NCBI RefSeq assembly: GCF_900185595.1
Contig: NZ_FYBH01000164.1
Coordinates: 1 to 38,483, forward strand
Length of the DNA: 38,483 nt
Direction of reading: 5' to 3'
DNA from: Calothrix rhizosoleniae SC01
GTDB lineage: Bacteria > Cyanobacteriota > Cyanobacteriia > Cyanobacteriales > Nostocaceae
The position numbers and the translations under genes were made by a program. The notes under the pieces were generated by a model. The model made no database searches and was not told the origin of the DNA. It saw only the letters and a program-made list of their open reading frames with translations. Of this stretch, positions 16,416 to 26,859 are shown one piece after another; the stretch's first letter is position 1, and each line of letters opens with the position of its first letter.

Positions 16416-17864
16416 ATGCCTGAAAAAAAATCCCGTATCTTTCGCCAACAAGCCCTAAATCGCCTATCTTCCCCAGAACGGCTAGATACCCTCATGCAAG
16501 TAGTTAGCCCTACAGATTGGCTACCATTGGCTGCATTAGCTTGCTTCGGCATTCTCGGAGTAATCTGGAGCATATTTGGCAATATCCCCATCACCGTCAC
16601 GGGTAAAGGCGTACTCATCAACCCCAGGCGCGTACTACAATTGCAATCACCCATCTCTGGACAGTTGCAATCCTTAGATATCCGCAATGGTCAATGTGTC
16701 AAAAAAGACGACATCCTAGGAATTATTGACCCCTCAGATAAAAAGCAACAATTGCAACAACAACGGGATAAACTCGCCCAATTCCAACAACAAGTAGCAA
16801 AAACTACAGCAGTCCGTCAACAACGCACCCAACTAGAAACCGCAGCCATCAGCGCAGAACGCACTAGTCTACAACAAAGGCTACAAGATACTCAAAAATT
16901 GACTCCCCGCATTCAAGAAGAAGGGTTAAATAGCATTTCTCAACAGCGTCTTAACCTACAGCAAAAGCTCAAAGATGCTCAAGAATTAACCCCTATCCTA
17001 GAACAGCGAATGGTAAAACAACGACAATTACAACAACAGGGAGCAATTTCCTCGGAACGGGTATTACAAGCAGAACAAGAATATCGCCAAAGCCGCCAGA
17101 ATCTCTCAGAGATTCAAGCACAATTGCAACAATTGCGGGTACAAGAAACGGAACTACAACAGAAATACCAAGAAAACACCAATAATATTACTCAAATCAA
17201 CGCCGAATTAGAAAAATTAGACACCCGTAGCAAACAAATAGAACAGGATAACCTCGAAGCCGCAAACAGTTCAAAAAATCAAATCCAGGAAATACAGCAA
17301 GCCATCGCCCGCTTACAAAAGGAAGTTGCAGACAACAGTATCATTAAAAGTCTCCACAGTGGATGTATTGTGGAAATCACCGCTACTAGAGGACAATACT
17401 TAAGCCCTGGTTCACGTTTAGGAACTCTGAAAACCACAGGGTCAGCCACAGACATGATGAGTGTAACTTATTTTGCTGTTGAAGATGGGAAAAGAATTCA
17501 TCCAGGCATGGAAATTTTAATCACACCGGATACAGTCAAACGCACAAGATTTGGCGGTATTAACGGTAAAATTACAGAAGTTACACCCTTCCCTGTCACT
17601 CCAGAAGGTGCTGTTTCCGTAGTGGGAAACCCGGAGGTGGTAAAAGCATTAATGGGTGAAGGAGGGGGAAAAATTGAAGCTCTGGCTCAACTACAACTAG
17701 ATCCCAAAACCGCCAGTGGCTACAAATGGTCATCTTCATTGGGACCAGAGTTAGAAATTTCTTCCGGAACTACCACAACAGTCAGGGTGACAGTGGAGCA
17801 GAGAAAACCCATCACCTTTGTTTTACCCATTTTAAGAGAGTGGAGCGGGATTTCAGGTAGCTGA
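16416..17864 (+). CDS. HlyD-type membrane fusion protein of the peptide exporter (NHLM secretion protein)
   Basis: A 482-residue periplasmic adaptor linking the inner-membrane ABC exporter to an outer-membrane channel. After a short cytoplasmic N-terminus there is one transmembrane helix (residues 35-56, WLPLAALACFGILGVIW), a half lipoyl/barrel-sandwich segment (VLQLQSPISGQLQSLDIRNG), and a long Gln-rich coiled coil (about 108-310). The second lipoyl half follows (HSGCIVEITATRGQYLSPGS), then a beta-barrel ending in ITFVLPILREWSG. Coiled-coil length and the VSPTDWLPL entry into the membrane fit the NHLM secretion protein family. It is transcribed away from ABC1. No outer-membrane TolC gene is in the window; a genome-wide shared TolC (as HgdD in Nostoc) would be expected. 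Confidence 0.92.
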   Translation: MPEKKSRIFRQQALNRLSSPERLDTLMQVVSPTDWLPLAALACFGILGVIWSIFGNIPITVTGKGVLINPRRVLQLQSPISGQLQSLDIRNGQCVKKDDILGIIDPSDKKQQLQQQRDKLAQFQQQVAKTTAVRQQRTQLETAAISAERTSLQQRLQDTQKLTPRIQEEGLNSISQQRLNLQQKLKDAQELTPILEQRMVKQRQLQQQGAISSERVLQAEQEYRQSRQNLSEIQAQLQQLRVQETELQQKYQENTNNITQINAELEKLDTRSKQIEQDNLEAANSSKNQIQEIQQAIARLQKEVADNSIIKSLHSGCIVEITATRGQYLSPGSRLGTLKTTGSATDMMSVTYFAVEDGKRIHPGMEILITPDTVKRTRFGGINGKITEVTPFPVTPEGAVSVVGNPEVVKALMGEGGGKIEALAQLQLDPKTASGYKWSSSLGPELEISSGTTTTVRVTVEQRKPITFVLPILREWSGISGS

Positions 17865-17972
17865 TGGATGTGAGATCTTAATGAGTGACAACAAGGATAA
17901 AATTAGGATTGGGGTTAGGTCTTAGGGGTCGGGAGGAGAAATAAGTTTTAATCGATTCTTCCCCCAGGAATC

Positions 17973-18001
17973 TAAAAAGGGATAGACAAATTGCCTATCC
18001 C
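17973..18001 (-). terminator. Intrinsic terminator of ahcY
   Basis: On the minus strand GGGATAG (18001-17995) pairs with CTATCCC (17985-17979) across a 9-base loop and five T follow directly (17978-17974). It lies about 75 bases past the ahcY stop codon. Confidence 0.75.
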
Positions 18002-18074
18002 GTAATATAGCCTTAGAAAACCTATCTATAGCTTAGGCTTTACAACTTCGGCTTAGGTAAATTATCGGTAAAGA

Positions 18075-19838
<1,764 letters not shown>

Positions 19839-20765
19839 ATGGATAAATTCTTGATTGATACGGATACTGCTTCAGATGATGCCGTTGCTCTAATTATGGC
19901 TCATCGCTGGCAGGACATAGAAGTGGAGGCAATTACTATTGTCAATGGGAATGTAGCTGTTGAGCAAGGGACTAAAAATGCCCTTTATACTCTGGAAGTG
20001 TGTAATGCTTCTACACCCGTCTTTGTTGGTTGTAACAAACCTATGCTGCAAGAAACTGTTTATGCTGATTGGTTTCATGGTGAAGATGGTATGGGTAATA
20101 TGCACTACCCAGAGCCCCAAAACAAACCGCGATCACTCCACGCAGTTGATGTCATCATTGACACAATCAAATCTCACCCCAACGAAATTACCCTTGTCAC
20201 CCTGGGGCCCTTAACAAATATTGCCACAGCTCTGCTTCGTGCCCCGGAAATTGCTAGTTTAGTCAAGCGTTGTGTAATTATGGGTGGTGCCGCAAACACA
20301 GTGGGAAATGTTACCCCAGCAGCAGAATATAATATTTGGGTAGATCCAGAAGCGGCGAAAATAGTTTTTCACAGTGGGATGACTATGGAAATGGTGGGTT
20401 GGGAACTGAGTCGCCACGATGCTGCCTTAACCCCATCAGAAATGGAAGTGATTACCAACATTGGTACAGCTACAGCCAGATTAGCAATGGATTGCAATAA
20501 AACCGCCGTAGCTGCTAGTTTACAAATTCAAAATGCTCCTGGTTTAACTTTAGCTGACCCCGTGGCTATGGCGATCGCTCTTGAGCCTGATATTATTACT
20601 AGTCAAGGAGAATACTTTGTAGATGTGGAAACTACTGGCGTGATAACCAGGGGTCAAACAGTGGTGGATGAACTGAATGTACTCAATCAAACCTCAAACA
20701 TGCAGGTCATTTGGTCAATTGATACACAGCGATGGAAAGAGATACTACACCAGTGTTTGTCCTAA
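19839..20765 (+). CDS. Inosine-uridine preferring nucleoside hydrolase family protein
   Basis: Hydrolyses the N-glycosidic bond of ribonucleosides in purine or pyrimidine salvage. The 308-residue protein opens with the family's calcium-binding Asp cluster DTDTASDD (residues 7-14) and has the conserved TLGPLTNIA, the CVIMGGAA segment, EYNIWVDPEAA with the Asn and Asp of the active site, and the C-terminal metal ligand Asp in LADPVAMA. Length is typical. The ATG has no strong Shine-Dalgarno, as is common in cyanobacteria. It is likely a cytoplasmic enzyme; the preferred nucleoside cannot be told from the sequence. A Uma2 relic follows. Confidence 0.93.
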   Translation: MDKFLIDTDTASDDAVALIMAHRWQDIEVEAITIVNGNVAVEQGTKNALYTLEVCNASTPVFVGCNKPMLQETVYADWFHGEDGMGNMHYPEPQNKPRSLHAVDVIIDTIKSHPNEITLVTLGPLTNIATALLRAPEIASLVKRCVIMGGAANTVGNVTPAAEYNIWVDPEAAKIVFHSGMTMEMVGWELSRHDAALTPSEMEVITNIGTATARLAMDCNKTAVAASLQIQNAPGLTLADPVAMAIALEPDIITSQGEYFVDVETTGVITRGQTVVDELNVLNQTSNMQVIWSIDTQRWKEILHQCLS

Positions 20766-20860
20766 GTAGGATAATTAGTAGTTTTAGCAGACTCAATCTA
20801 CAGCAAACATCGTTTAATCTAAAATTATAGTCAAGTCATCCTCTAGCCATAAAACTACTC

Positions 20861-21034
20861 ATGGCTCAACTCAAAACCCAACTTACCATAAAAGAATTTC
20901 TGGCTCTACCTGAAGAGGATATTACCTATGAATTGGTAGATGGGGAAGCTAAACCAAAAATGTCACCCAAACGATTTCATCCCAAGTTAACCCTGACCAA
21001 TATGTTTTTCAACAAGCTGGGATTCCCTAGATGA
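20861..21034 (+). pseudogene. Uma2-family N-terminal relic (57 codons)
   Basis: MAQLKTQLTIKEFLALPEED followed by ITYELVDGEAKPKMSPKRFH is the N-terminal part of a Uma2-type protein; the frame then runs to TGA after KLGFPR, so at least 120 residues with the catalytic core are absent. A purine-rich low-complexity tract (21033-21075) follows. The third Uma2 remnant of the window, and not near the other two. Confidence 0.72.
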
Positions 21035-21168
21035 GGAAAGAAAGAGGGAAGGAGTGAAAGAATGAAAGAGTGAGGGGATTTAAATCATAATTATCCCTTG
21101 TTCTCCACAGTCCCCATTTTCAAGCCAGAAGTTACAATAACTGCATAAATCTATAAATTCAGATAAAT

Positions 21169-22479
21169 ATGCAAACAGAATATCAGCAACGCCGGGAAGC
21201 ATTTATATCGAAAATTGGTAATGGTACTGCTATATTTCGTAGTGCTCCTATGGCTGTGATGCACAATGATGTGGAATATGCTTATCGTCAAGATAGTGAT
21301 TTCTTTTATCTGACTGGATTTAATGAACCAGAAGCAGTAGCAGTTTTAGCACCCAATCACCCAGAACATCGGTTTGTGCTGTTTGTACAACCCAAGGATA
21401 GGGAAAAGGAAGTGTGGACTGGTTATCGCTGTGGGGTAGATGCTGCAAAGGAAATATATGGTGCAGATGAAGCATACCCAATATCAGAATTAGATGAAAA
21501 GTTACCCCAATATTTAGAAAAAGCTGATCGCATTTATTATCGTTTAGGACGCGATCGCAATTTTAATGAAACTGTCCTCAACCACTACCAAATTTTACTA
21601 CGTACTTATCCCAAAAGGGGTACGGGCCCCATTGCCATTGAGGATACGGGAGCCATCCTCCACAGTATGAGGCTGGTTAAAAGTGAAGCTGAGTTGCAAC
21701 TGATGCAAAAAGCGGCTGATATTGCCGTAGAAGCACACAATCACGCCATAAAGATTGCCCAACCAGGCAGCTATGAGTACGAAATTCAAGCGGAAATGGA
21801 GCGAATATTCCGTCTGCGGGGTGGAAATGGACCAGCATATCCTTCTATTGTGGCTTCTGGGGTGAATGCCTGTGTCCTACATTACATCGAAAATAATCGC
21901 CAAATGCAGGATCATGAATTGCTGTTAATTGATGCTGGGTGTGCCTATGGTTACTACAACTCTGACATTACCCGTACATTTCCTGTGGGAGGCAAATTTA
22001 CAGGGGAGCAAAAAGCTTTATATGAAATTGTCCTTGCAGCCCAAAAACAAGCGATCGCACAGGTGAAACCTGGTAATTCTTTTCACCAAGGTCATGAGAC
22101 TGCTGTACGTATTCTCACAGAAGGATTAGTAGAGCTTGGCATCCTCAGAGGAGATATTGACAATTTGATCGAAGAAGAGAAATATAAACCCTATTATATG
22201 CACCGTACCGGCCATTGGTTGGGATTGGATGTTCATGATGTGGGAGTTTACCAACATGGTGAAGACAAACCACAACTTTTACAGCCTGGTCATATTTTAA
22301 CCGTGGAACCAGGACTTTATATTGTTCCTCATACCGAGCCAGCAGAAGACCAACCAGCAGTAGATCCCCGTTGGGTTGGGATTGGTATTCGCATTGAAGA
22401 TGACGTTTTGGTAACTCCTAATGGTAATCAAGTTTTAACTGCTGGTGTACCCAAAGAAATAGGCGAAGTGGAAAGATAA
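21169..22479 (+). CDS. pepP: Xaa-Pro aminopeptidase (aminopeptidase P)
   Basis: Removes N-terminal residues next to proline in the cytoplasm, using two manganese ions. The 436-residue protein has the N-terminal AMP_N domain (MHNDVEYAYRQDSDFFYLTG) and the C-terminal pita-bread domain. The five metal ligands are visible: Asp in LLIDAG, Asp in NSDITRTFP, His in HRTGHWLGLDVHD, Glu in LTVEPGLY and Glu in GIRIEDDVLV. Length matches the E. coli-type enzyme. It is monocistronic here. Confidence 0.95.
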   Translation: MQTEYQQRREAFISKIGNGTAIFRSAPMAVMHNDVEYAYRQDSDFFYLTGFNEPEAVAVLAPNHPEHRFVLFVQPKDREKEVWTGYRCGVDAAKEIYGADEAYPISELDEKLPQYLEKADRIYYRLGRDRNFNETVLNHYQILLRTYPKRGTGPIAIEDTGAILHSMRLVKSEAELQLMQKAADIAVEAHNHAIKIAQPGSYEYEIQAEMERIFRLRGGNGPAYPSIVASGVNACVLHYIENNRQMQDHELLLIDAGCAYGYYNSDITRTFPVGGKFTGEQKALYEIVLAAQKQAIAQVKPGNSFHQGHETAVRILTEGLVELGILRGDIDNLIEEEKYKPYYMHRTGHWLGLDVHDVGVYQHGEDKPQLLQPGHILTVEPGLYIVPHTEPAEDQPAVDPRWVGIGIRIEDDVLVTPNGNQVLTAGVPKEIGEVER

Positions 22480-22572
22480 TATTAGCTTCTTTTTGCCTTC
22501 TCTCTCTTCCCCATCTAACCACACTCCCCCCTTTCACCTAACCCCAAAATCGGTGTTCTAGGGAATAAGCTT

Positions 22573-23442
22573 TTAGTGACTTGCTAACCAAGTGAGTAAA
22601 TCATCTTGAGTAGAAAAATCTAACAAAGCTTCCCCTAATTCTTCCAACTGTGCAACTGATAAATTGCCAATGGTAACCTCTAATTGTGAATCTAATTCTC
22701 CAATTCGTCGCTTCAGCAGGCGTAAAACCAGGGAAGTTTCCCCTTCTTGGATGCCTTCAGCCCTCCCTTGAGCCTTCCCTTCAGCTCTCCCTTCAGCCTT
22801 CCCTTTGGCAGTAGCTTGAGCAACTATATCTTGATAGATTACAGATTCAAGCATAATCTCCTCCCTTAGTACTTGCCTAATTACTTCCTTGTCTAATACT
22901 AATCCTGCCAAAATTGAAGTTGCAGCCGCCACATTACTTTGTTCTGGTTGAGGAGCCAGATTCTCAATTATTTGAGCCACTTGACGTAAAGCTTGGGGTT
23001 TATCTGCTGTACGACTCAAGACTACAAATGGTAATAACCCAGGAAACTCTAACAATGCTTCCATTGGTTGCTCCCACAGTCGAATCACCTCAAATTCATG
23101 ACGGGTTTTGGGAATCACAAATACATTCTCCTCCACTAATGGTGAAGCAGTTGGCTTTAAATAAATGACAACTTGATGCATCTGCTTTTGGGGATAGCGG
23201 CGATATACCCGCAGGCGATAATCAGCCATGCGAAAGGGGATTTCTGCATCTGGCTGGGTCTGAAATTCGATATGGAGTATGGTTTGCTCTGACTCCAGCA
23301 AAATCAAAGCATCAGCGCGAATTGGTTGGACAAATAACTCGGTGGGGCTTAATTTTGTCAATCCAATGGGTTTACCCAACAACCACCTAGCAAAATCACT
23401 ACTAAAGTTTTCAGCGAGGAATTTGCAGACGTTATCAAACAT
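22573..23442 (-). CDS. Rpn/PD-(D/E)XK nuclease family protein with DUF4351 tail, copy A
   Basis: A 289-residue member of the cyanobacterial Rpn-like transposase/nuclease group. The N-terminal part carries the PD-(D/E)XK-type core (ADALILLESEQTILHIEFQT, Asp then ExQ). A Lys/Ala/Glu/Gly repeat (KGKAEGRAEGKAQGRAEG) links to a C-terminal DUF4351 helical segment (LVLRLLKRRIGELDSQLE). The family is widespread and multi-copy in filamentous cyanobacteria; Rpn proteins in E. coli are DNA endonucleases that promote RecA-independent recombination, but whether this group cuts DNA is not established. It is a near-identical tandem duplicate of the gene at 23505-24338, with 12 extra residues in the linker. 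Confidence 0.88.
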   Translation of the reverse strand: MFDNVCKFLAENFSSDFARWLLGKPIGLTKLSPTELFVQPIRADALILLESEQTILHIEFQTQPDAEIPFRMADYRLRVYRRYPQKQMHQVVIYLKPTASPLVEENVFVIPKTRHEFEVIRLWEQPMEALLEFPGLLPFVVLSRTADKPQALRQVAQIIENLAPQPEQSNVAAATSILAGLVLDKEVIRQVLREEIMLESVIYQDIVAQATAKGKAEGRAEGKAQGRAEGIQEGETSLVLRLLKRRIGELDSQLEVTIGNLSVAQLEELGEALLDFSTQDDLLTWLASH

Positions 23443-23504
23443 TCCCTAATTGTATCAGGTCGGTGTAGCCAATCACAGCACACATACCCCTAGGGAATAA
23501 GCTT

Positions 23505-24338
23505 TTAGTGACTTGCTAACCAAGCAAGTAAATCATCTTGACTGGAAAAATCTAACAAAGCTTCCCCTAACTCTTCCAACTGTGCAACTGATAAATTGCC
23601 AATGGTAACCTCTAATTGTGAATCTAATTCTCCAATTCGTCGTTTCAGCAGGCGTAAAACTAGGGAAGTTTCCCCTTCTTGGATGCCTTCAGCTCTCCCT
23701 TTGGCAGTAGCTTGAGCAACTATATCTTGATAGATTACAGATTCAAGCATAATCTCCTCCCTTAGCACTTGCCTAATTACTTCCTTGTCTAATACTAATC
23801 CTGCCAAAATTGAAGTTGCAGCCGCCACATTACTTTGTTCTGGTTGAGGAGCCAGATTCTCAATTCTTTGAGCCACTTGACGTAAAGCTTGGGGTTTATC
23901 TGCTGTACGACTCAAGACAACAAATGGTAATAACCCAGGCAACTCTAACAATGCTTCCATTGGTTGCTCCCACAGTCGAATCACCTCAAATTCATGACGG
24001 GTTCTGGGAATCACAAATACATTTTCCTCCACTAATGGTGAAGCAGTTGGCTTTAAATAAATGACAACTTGATGCATCTGCTTTTGGGGATAACGGCGAT
24101 ATACCCGCAGGCGATAATCAGCCATACGAAAGGGGATTTCTGCATCTGGCTGGGTCTGAAATTCGATATGGAGTATAGTTTGCTCTGACTCCAGCAAAAT
24201 CAAAGCATCAGCGCGAATTGGTTGGACAAATAACTCGGTGGGGCTTAATTTTGTCAATCCAATGGGTTCACCCAACAACCACCTAGCAAAATCACTACTA
24301 AAGTTTTCAGCGAGGAATTTGCAGACGTTATCAAACAT
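23505..24338 (-). CDS. Rpn/PD-(D/E)XK nuclease family protein with DUF4351 tail, copy B
   Basis: 277 residues, differing from copy A at only about eight positions outside the linker (for example E-for-K in LLGEPIG, R-for-K in VIPRTRHE, L-for-F in LELPGL). It lacks 12 residues (36 bp) of the AEG repeat. All core residues are kept. Because both copies have intact frames and matching upstream bases, both could be expressed. It lies downstream of the VWA gene on the same strand, with a hairpin between (24380-24422). Confidence 0.88.
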   Translation of the reverse strand: MFDNVCKFLAENFSSDFARWLLGEPIGLTKLSPTELFVQPIRADALILLESEQTILHIEFQTQPDAEIPFRMADYRLRVYRRYPQKQMHQVVIYLKPTASPLVEENVFVIPRTRHEFEVIRLWEQPMEALLELPGLLPFVVLSRTADKPQALRQVAQRIENLAPQPEQSNVAAATSILAGLVLDKEVIRQVLREEIMLESVIYQDIVAQATAKGRAEGIQEGETSLVLRLLKRRIGELDSQLEVTIGNLSVAQLEELGEALLDFSSQDDLLAWLASH

Positions 24339-24379
24339 CTCCCGATTGTATCAGGTAGGTGTAATTAAATGTAAGGTTG

Positions 24380-24422
24380 AACCTCACCCCAGTTCCTTTC
24401 CTTATTCAAGTGGGGCGAGGTT
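24380..24422. terminator. Hairpin downstream of the VWA gene
   Basis: AACCTCACCCCA (24380-24391) pairs with TGGGGCGAGGTT (24411-24422) with one mismatch (a G-U pair in the minus-strand RNA). It lies about 80 bases past the VWA stop and before Rpn copy B on the minus strand. There is no long T-run on that strand, so termination is inferred from position. Confidence 0.5.
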
Positions 24423-24499
24423 TTATATTTAATGTGAACCAGTTACTTACACACCCAAAATAACGACCTAAACACGTCTTCCCTTGCTCCTGAGTTCCT

Positions 24500-25747
24500 T
24501 TAAGAATCTTGTAACACAGTTTTAGAGACAATGCGGGTTTTCTTGCGGTCTGACTCTGAAAGCTGTTCTCCCATTTGTAGACGAGTCGCGGAAGTTTGTA
24601 ATACGGTTGCTGCACTATTATCCCCCATTTGCAGAGCGGTTTTGGCAGCTGTTTGTAACATAGTTGCGGCACCTGCGCGATCGCCTTGTTGTAACTTGGC
24701 TTCTGCTAGTTGAGTTTGACGATACTTCGCCAATGCCAAAATCGATTGCTGTACCTCTGAGTTAGGATTGGGTTGGTAAGTTTCTTGAACTTCCGCATAA
24801 ACAGGCACGTTAGCAGAATATAATCCTGTGAGATTTTGGGCTGGATCGTCATATTGGACTTGTAAATTAGCGACCGCTTGCTTACCTACTGGTAACTTAC
24901 CCACATACAGATTCGCCAAAACCACCCGTTCTGCATCCTTCATCAAGTCTCCCAAACGTACAGAAAACCTGCCATCTGGTTCTGGCTGTACTGGTAATTC
25001 GATGGTGTCAGGAGATACTTGAGCTATGGGTTTCAATTCTGCCAATCGCACATTGGGCATCAATTGAAACAGGAGATAAGCATTGGTCAAACCTACAGAT
25101 TGGGCACGATTAAACAGGCGATTAAAGGCATCCACCGCCTGGTCTGGCTTTTGAATATAAGATAATACACCCGCAGCCGCATCTGCAATTTTTTCTAGGA
25201 CATCTTGGTTCCAATTGTCACCAAATCCCAAAGTATTTAAAGTCAAATTATAATTAGCAGCTAATTCTGCAAATTTTAAACAGCGATTATTATCTCCATG
25301 TTCATTTTCACCATCAGTTAATAAAAATATTTGAGAAATAGTTTCTTGTTTACCCTTAGCCAGTTCCTCAATCCCCAAACGTAAGCCTTCATCAATAGAA
25401 GTACCTCCATCAGCCGCCAAACGCTTAATTTGACGTTTCACCTTTTCTGGGTTGTCTAGCACTTGATTGGGGACTAAAACCTTGGCACGGTGGTCAAAAG
25501 CTACTATGCTCAGACGATCACCTCCCTTGAGCCGATCAACCAAACAAATTGCCGCCTCTTTGACAATTTCCAAAGGCTTACCATTCATCGAACCACTGTG
25601 GTCTAGCACCAAGCATAAATTTAATGGTACATTGCGATCCATCTGTTCTGCGATCGCAGAAATAGAAACCGCCAGTTGACGTTGATTATTTAGTTGCTCG
25701 GCACCTAAATGACTATCATTGAGAGTAGGCTGTAAACTAACCTTCAT
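24500..25747 (-). CDS. VWA-domain protein
   Basis: A 415-residue protein with an N-terminal von Willebrand factor A domain. The MIDAS metal site is intact: DHSGS (residues 49-53), the Thr in DGGTSIDEG and the Asp in LLTDGENEHG. After the VWA fold there is a beta-rich part (about 225-320) and a C-terminal helical region rich in Ala/Gln/Thr (LQQGDRAGAATMLQTAAKTA). No signal peptide is seen, so it is probably cytoplasmic. Proteins of this type are common in cyanobacteria as single genes; the ligand is unknown. No MoxR ATPase or PP2C/kinase partner is next to it. Confidence 0.9.
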   Translation of the reverse strand: MKVSLQPTLNDSHLGAEQLNNQRQLAVSISAIAEQMDRNVPLNLCLVLDHSGSMNGKPLEIVKEAAICLVDRLKGGDRLSIVAFDHRAKVLVPNQVLDNPEKVKRQIKRLAADGGTSIDEGLRLGIEELAKGKQETISQIFLLTDGENEHGDNNRCLKFAELAANYNLTLNTLGFGDNWNQDVLEKIADAAAGVLSYIQKPDQAVDAFNRLFNRAQSVGLTNAYLLFQLMPNVRLAELKPIAQVSPDTIELPVQPEPDGRFSVRLGDLMKDAERVVLANLYVGKLPVGKQAVANLQVQYDDPAQNLTGLYSANVPVYAEVQETYQPNPNSEVQQSILALAKYRQTQLAEAKLQQGDRAGAATMLQTAAKTALQMGDNSAATVLQTSATRLQMGEQLSESDRKKTRIVSKTVLQDS

Positions 25748-26059
25748 AACCCCAGTATCCTATTTAGAGTCCACATAGTTATAAATAACTTCAAAGCACA
25801 GTATCCGTGCTACGGAAAAGTTTTTGCCAACAGATGCATTAATAATTCACATTTTTTGATTCCAGATTGATATAGATTAACGGATGACACGGATTATTTA
25901 TTGGCATAGTCTCCTAGTCAATCCTGCCACCTTTTTTCCATTCTGACTCCCCTTTTACCAGCATAATCAAGAATTAGGGAGAAAACCGCACCTCCATCTC
26001 AGCTAGCATCGCGCTAGTATGTATTAAATTAACGGCATTAATTTCAGGCAACAGTTGCT
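25748..26059. promoter_or_regulatory. Divergent intergenic region between the VWA gene and clpR
   Basis: About 310 bases that must hold promoters for both. I see a short inverted repeat GCTAGCATCGCGCTAGT near 26003 close to the clpR start, and nothing else that can be named. Confidence 0.35.
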
Positions 26060-26722
26060 ATGGATATCTCCCCCATCAAGGCTGTGCAAGCCCCCTATCA
26101 AGGCGATAACTTTTACCGCACACCACCCCCAGATTTACCATCCTTGTTACTCAAGGAAAGAATTGTCTATCTTGGAGCACCACTAGTGCCAGAAGTGACA
26201 AAACTCATAATTGCTGAATTACTTTTTTTGCAATCTGACGATCCAGACAAACCGATTAAAATTTACATTAACTCTATAGGTACCAGCTTTGGAGATCAAC
26301 CCATTGCCTTCGAAACTGAAGCCTTTGCCATCTATGACACAATGAAATATATCAAGCCTCCCATCCATACTATTTGTATTGGACAAGCGATGGGTATGGC
26401 AGCAATGTTATTAGCTGCAGGGACTAAAGGTTGTCGCGCAGCTTTACCCCATGCTTCTATTGTTCTTCGCCAGCCAATTAGCAGCTCTAGAGGACAAGCA
26501 ACTGATATCAAAATTATGGCAAATGAAGTATTTGTCAATAAACAGGCAATGATTGATATCCTATCTCGCAGTACGGAACAAACCAAGGAAAAAATCCATA
26601 AAGACATGGATCGTATGTTCTATATGACACCCGAACAAGCTGTTGAGTATGGTTTGATTGATCGAGTTTTTAACAGTAAAGCAGAACTCGACAAATCCAC
26701 AGCATCTTCCGGAATTCTTTAA
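26060..26722 (+). CDS. clpR: ClpR, inactive ClpP-like subunit
   Basis: A 220-residue ClpP paralogue that joins ClpP3 in the mixed ring of the cyanobacterial ClpCP3/R protease. All three catalytic positions are replaced: Ser by Gly112 (IGQAMGMAA in place of xxAASMGA), His by Arg137 (ALPHASIVLRQP), and Asp by Met186 (DMDRMFYM in place of DxDRDFFM). This is what is expected of ClpR. The N-terminal extension (MDISPIKAVQAPYQGDNFYR) is longer than in ClpP. It is followed after 137 bases by the active clpP gene, the usual pairing in cyanobacteria, so the two are probably co-expressed. Confidence 0.94.
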   Translation: MDISPIKAVQAPYQGDNFYRTPPPDLPSLLLKERIVYLGAPLVPEVTKLIIAELLFLQSDDPDKPIKIYINSIGTSFGDQPIAFETEAFAIYDTMKYIKPPIHTICIGQAMGMAAMLLAAGTKGCRAALPHASIVLRQPISSSRGQATDIKIMANEVFVNKQAMIDILSRSTEQTKEKIHKDMDRMFYMTPEQAVEYGLIDRVFNSKAELDKSTASSGIL

Positions 26723-26859
26723 ATTAAGTTATAGAGTATATCTCAGAAGTGTCCCTTAGGGTGGAATTAAGAGTGAGGAAGTAAAAATACAATTCCTGAC
26801 TCCTAACCTATAACTCATAACTTTCCTACCTCTAACCAATTACAAACGGAGTCAACAGA

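Larger units (their letters stand above)
22559..24363. repeat. Tandem gene duplication (22559-23467 and 23491-24363)
   Basis: Both units begin TAGGGAATAAGCTTTTAGTG and end ATTGTATCAGGT(C/A)GGTGTA; the offset is 932 bases at the left end and 896 at the right, the difference being the 36-bp repeat indel. The 20-odd bases between units (23468-23490) are unique. The duplication includes a little of both flanks, so it arose by unequal exchange or slippage rather than by a precise mobile unit. Confidence 0.92.

Noticed and set aside
7598-17864. Modified-peptide (lanthipeptide, thiazole, proteusin) cluster
   Set aside because: No LanM, YcaO, radical SAM or other modifying enzyme and no Nif11 or nitrile-hydratase leader is present within the island.
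24406-24672. Minus-strand frame rich in Lys/Gln at the end of the VWA gene
   Set aside because: It is an alternative frame of the Ala/Gln-rich C-terminus of the VWA gene and runs through the terminator-like hairpin side.
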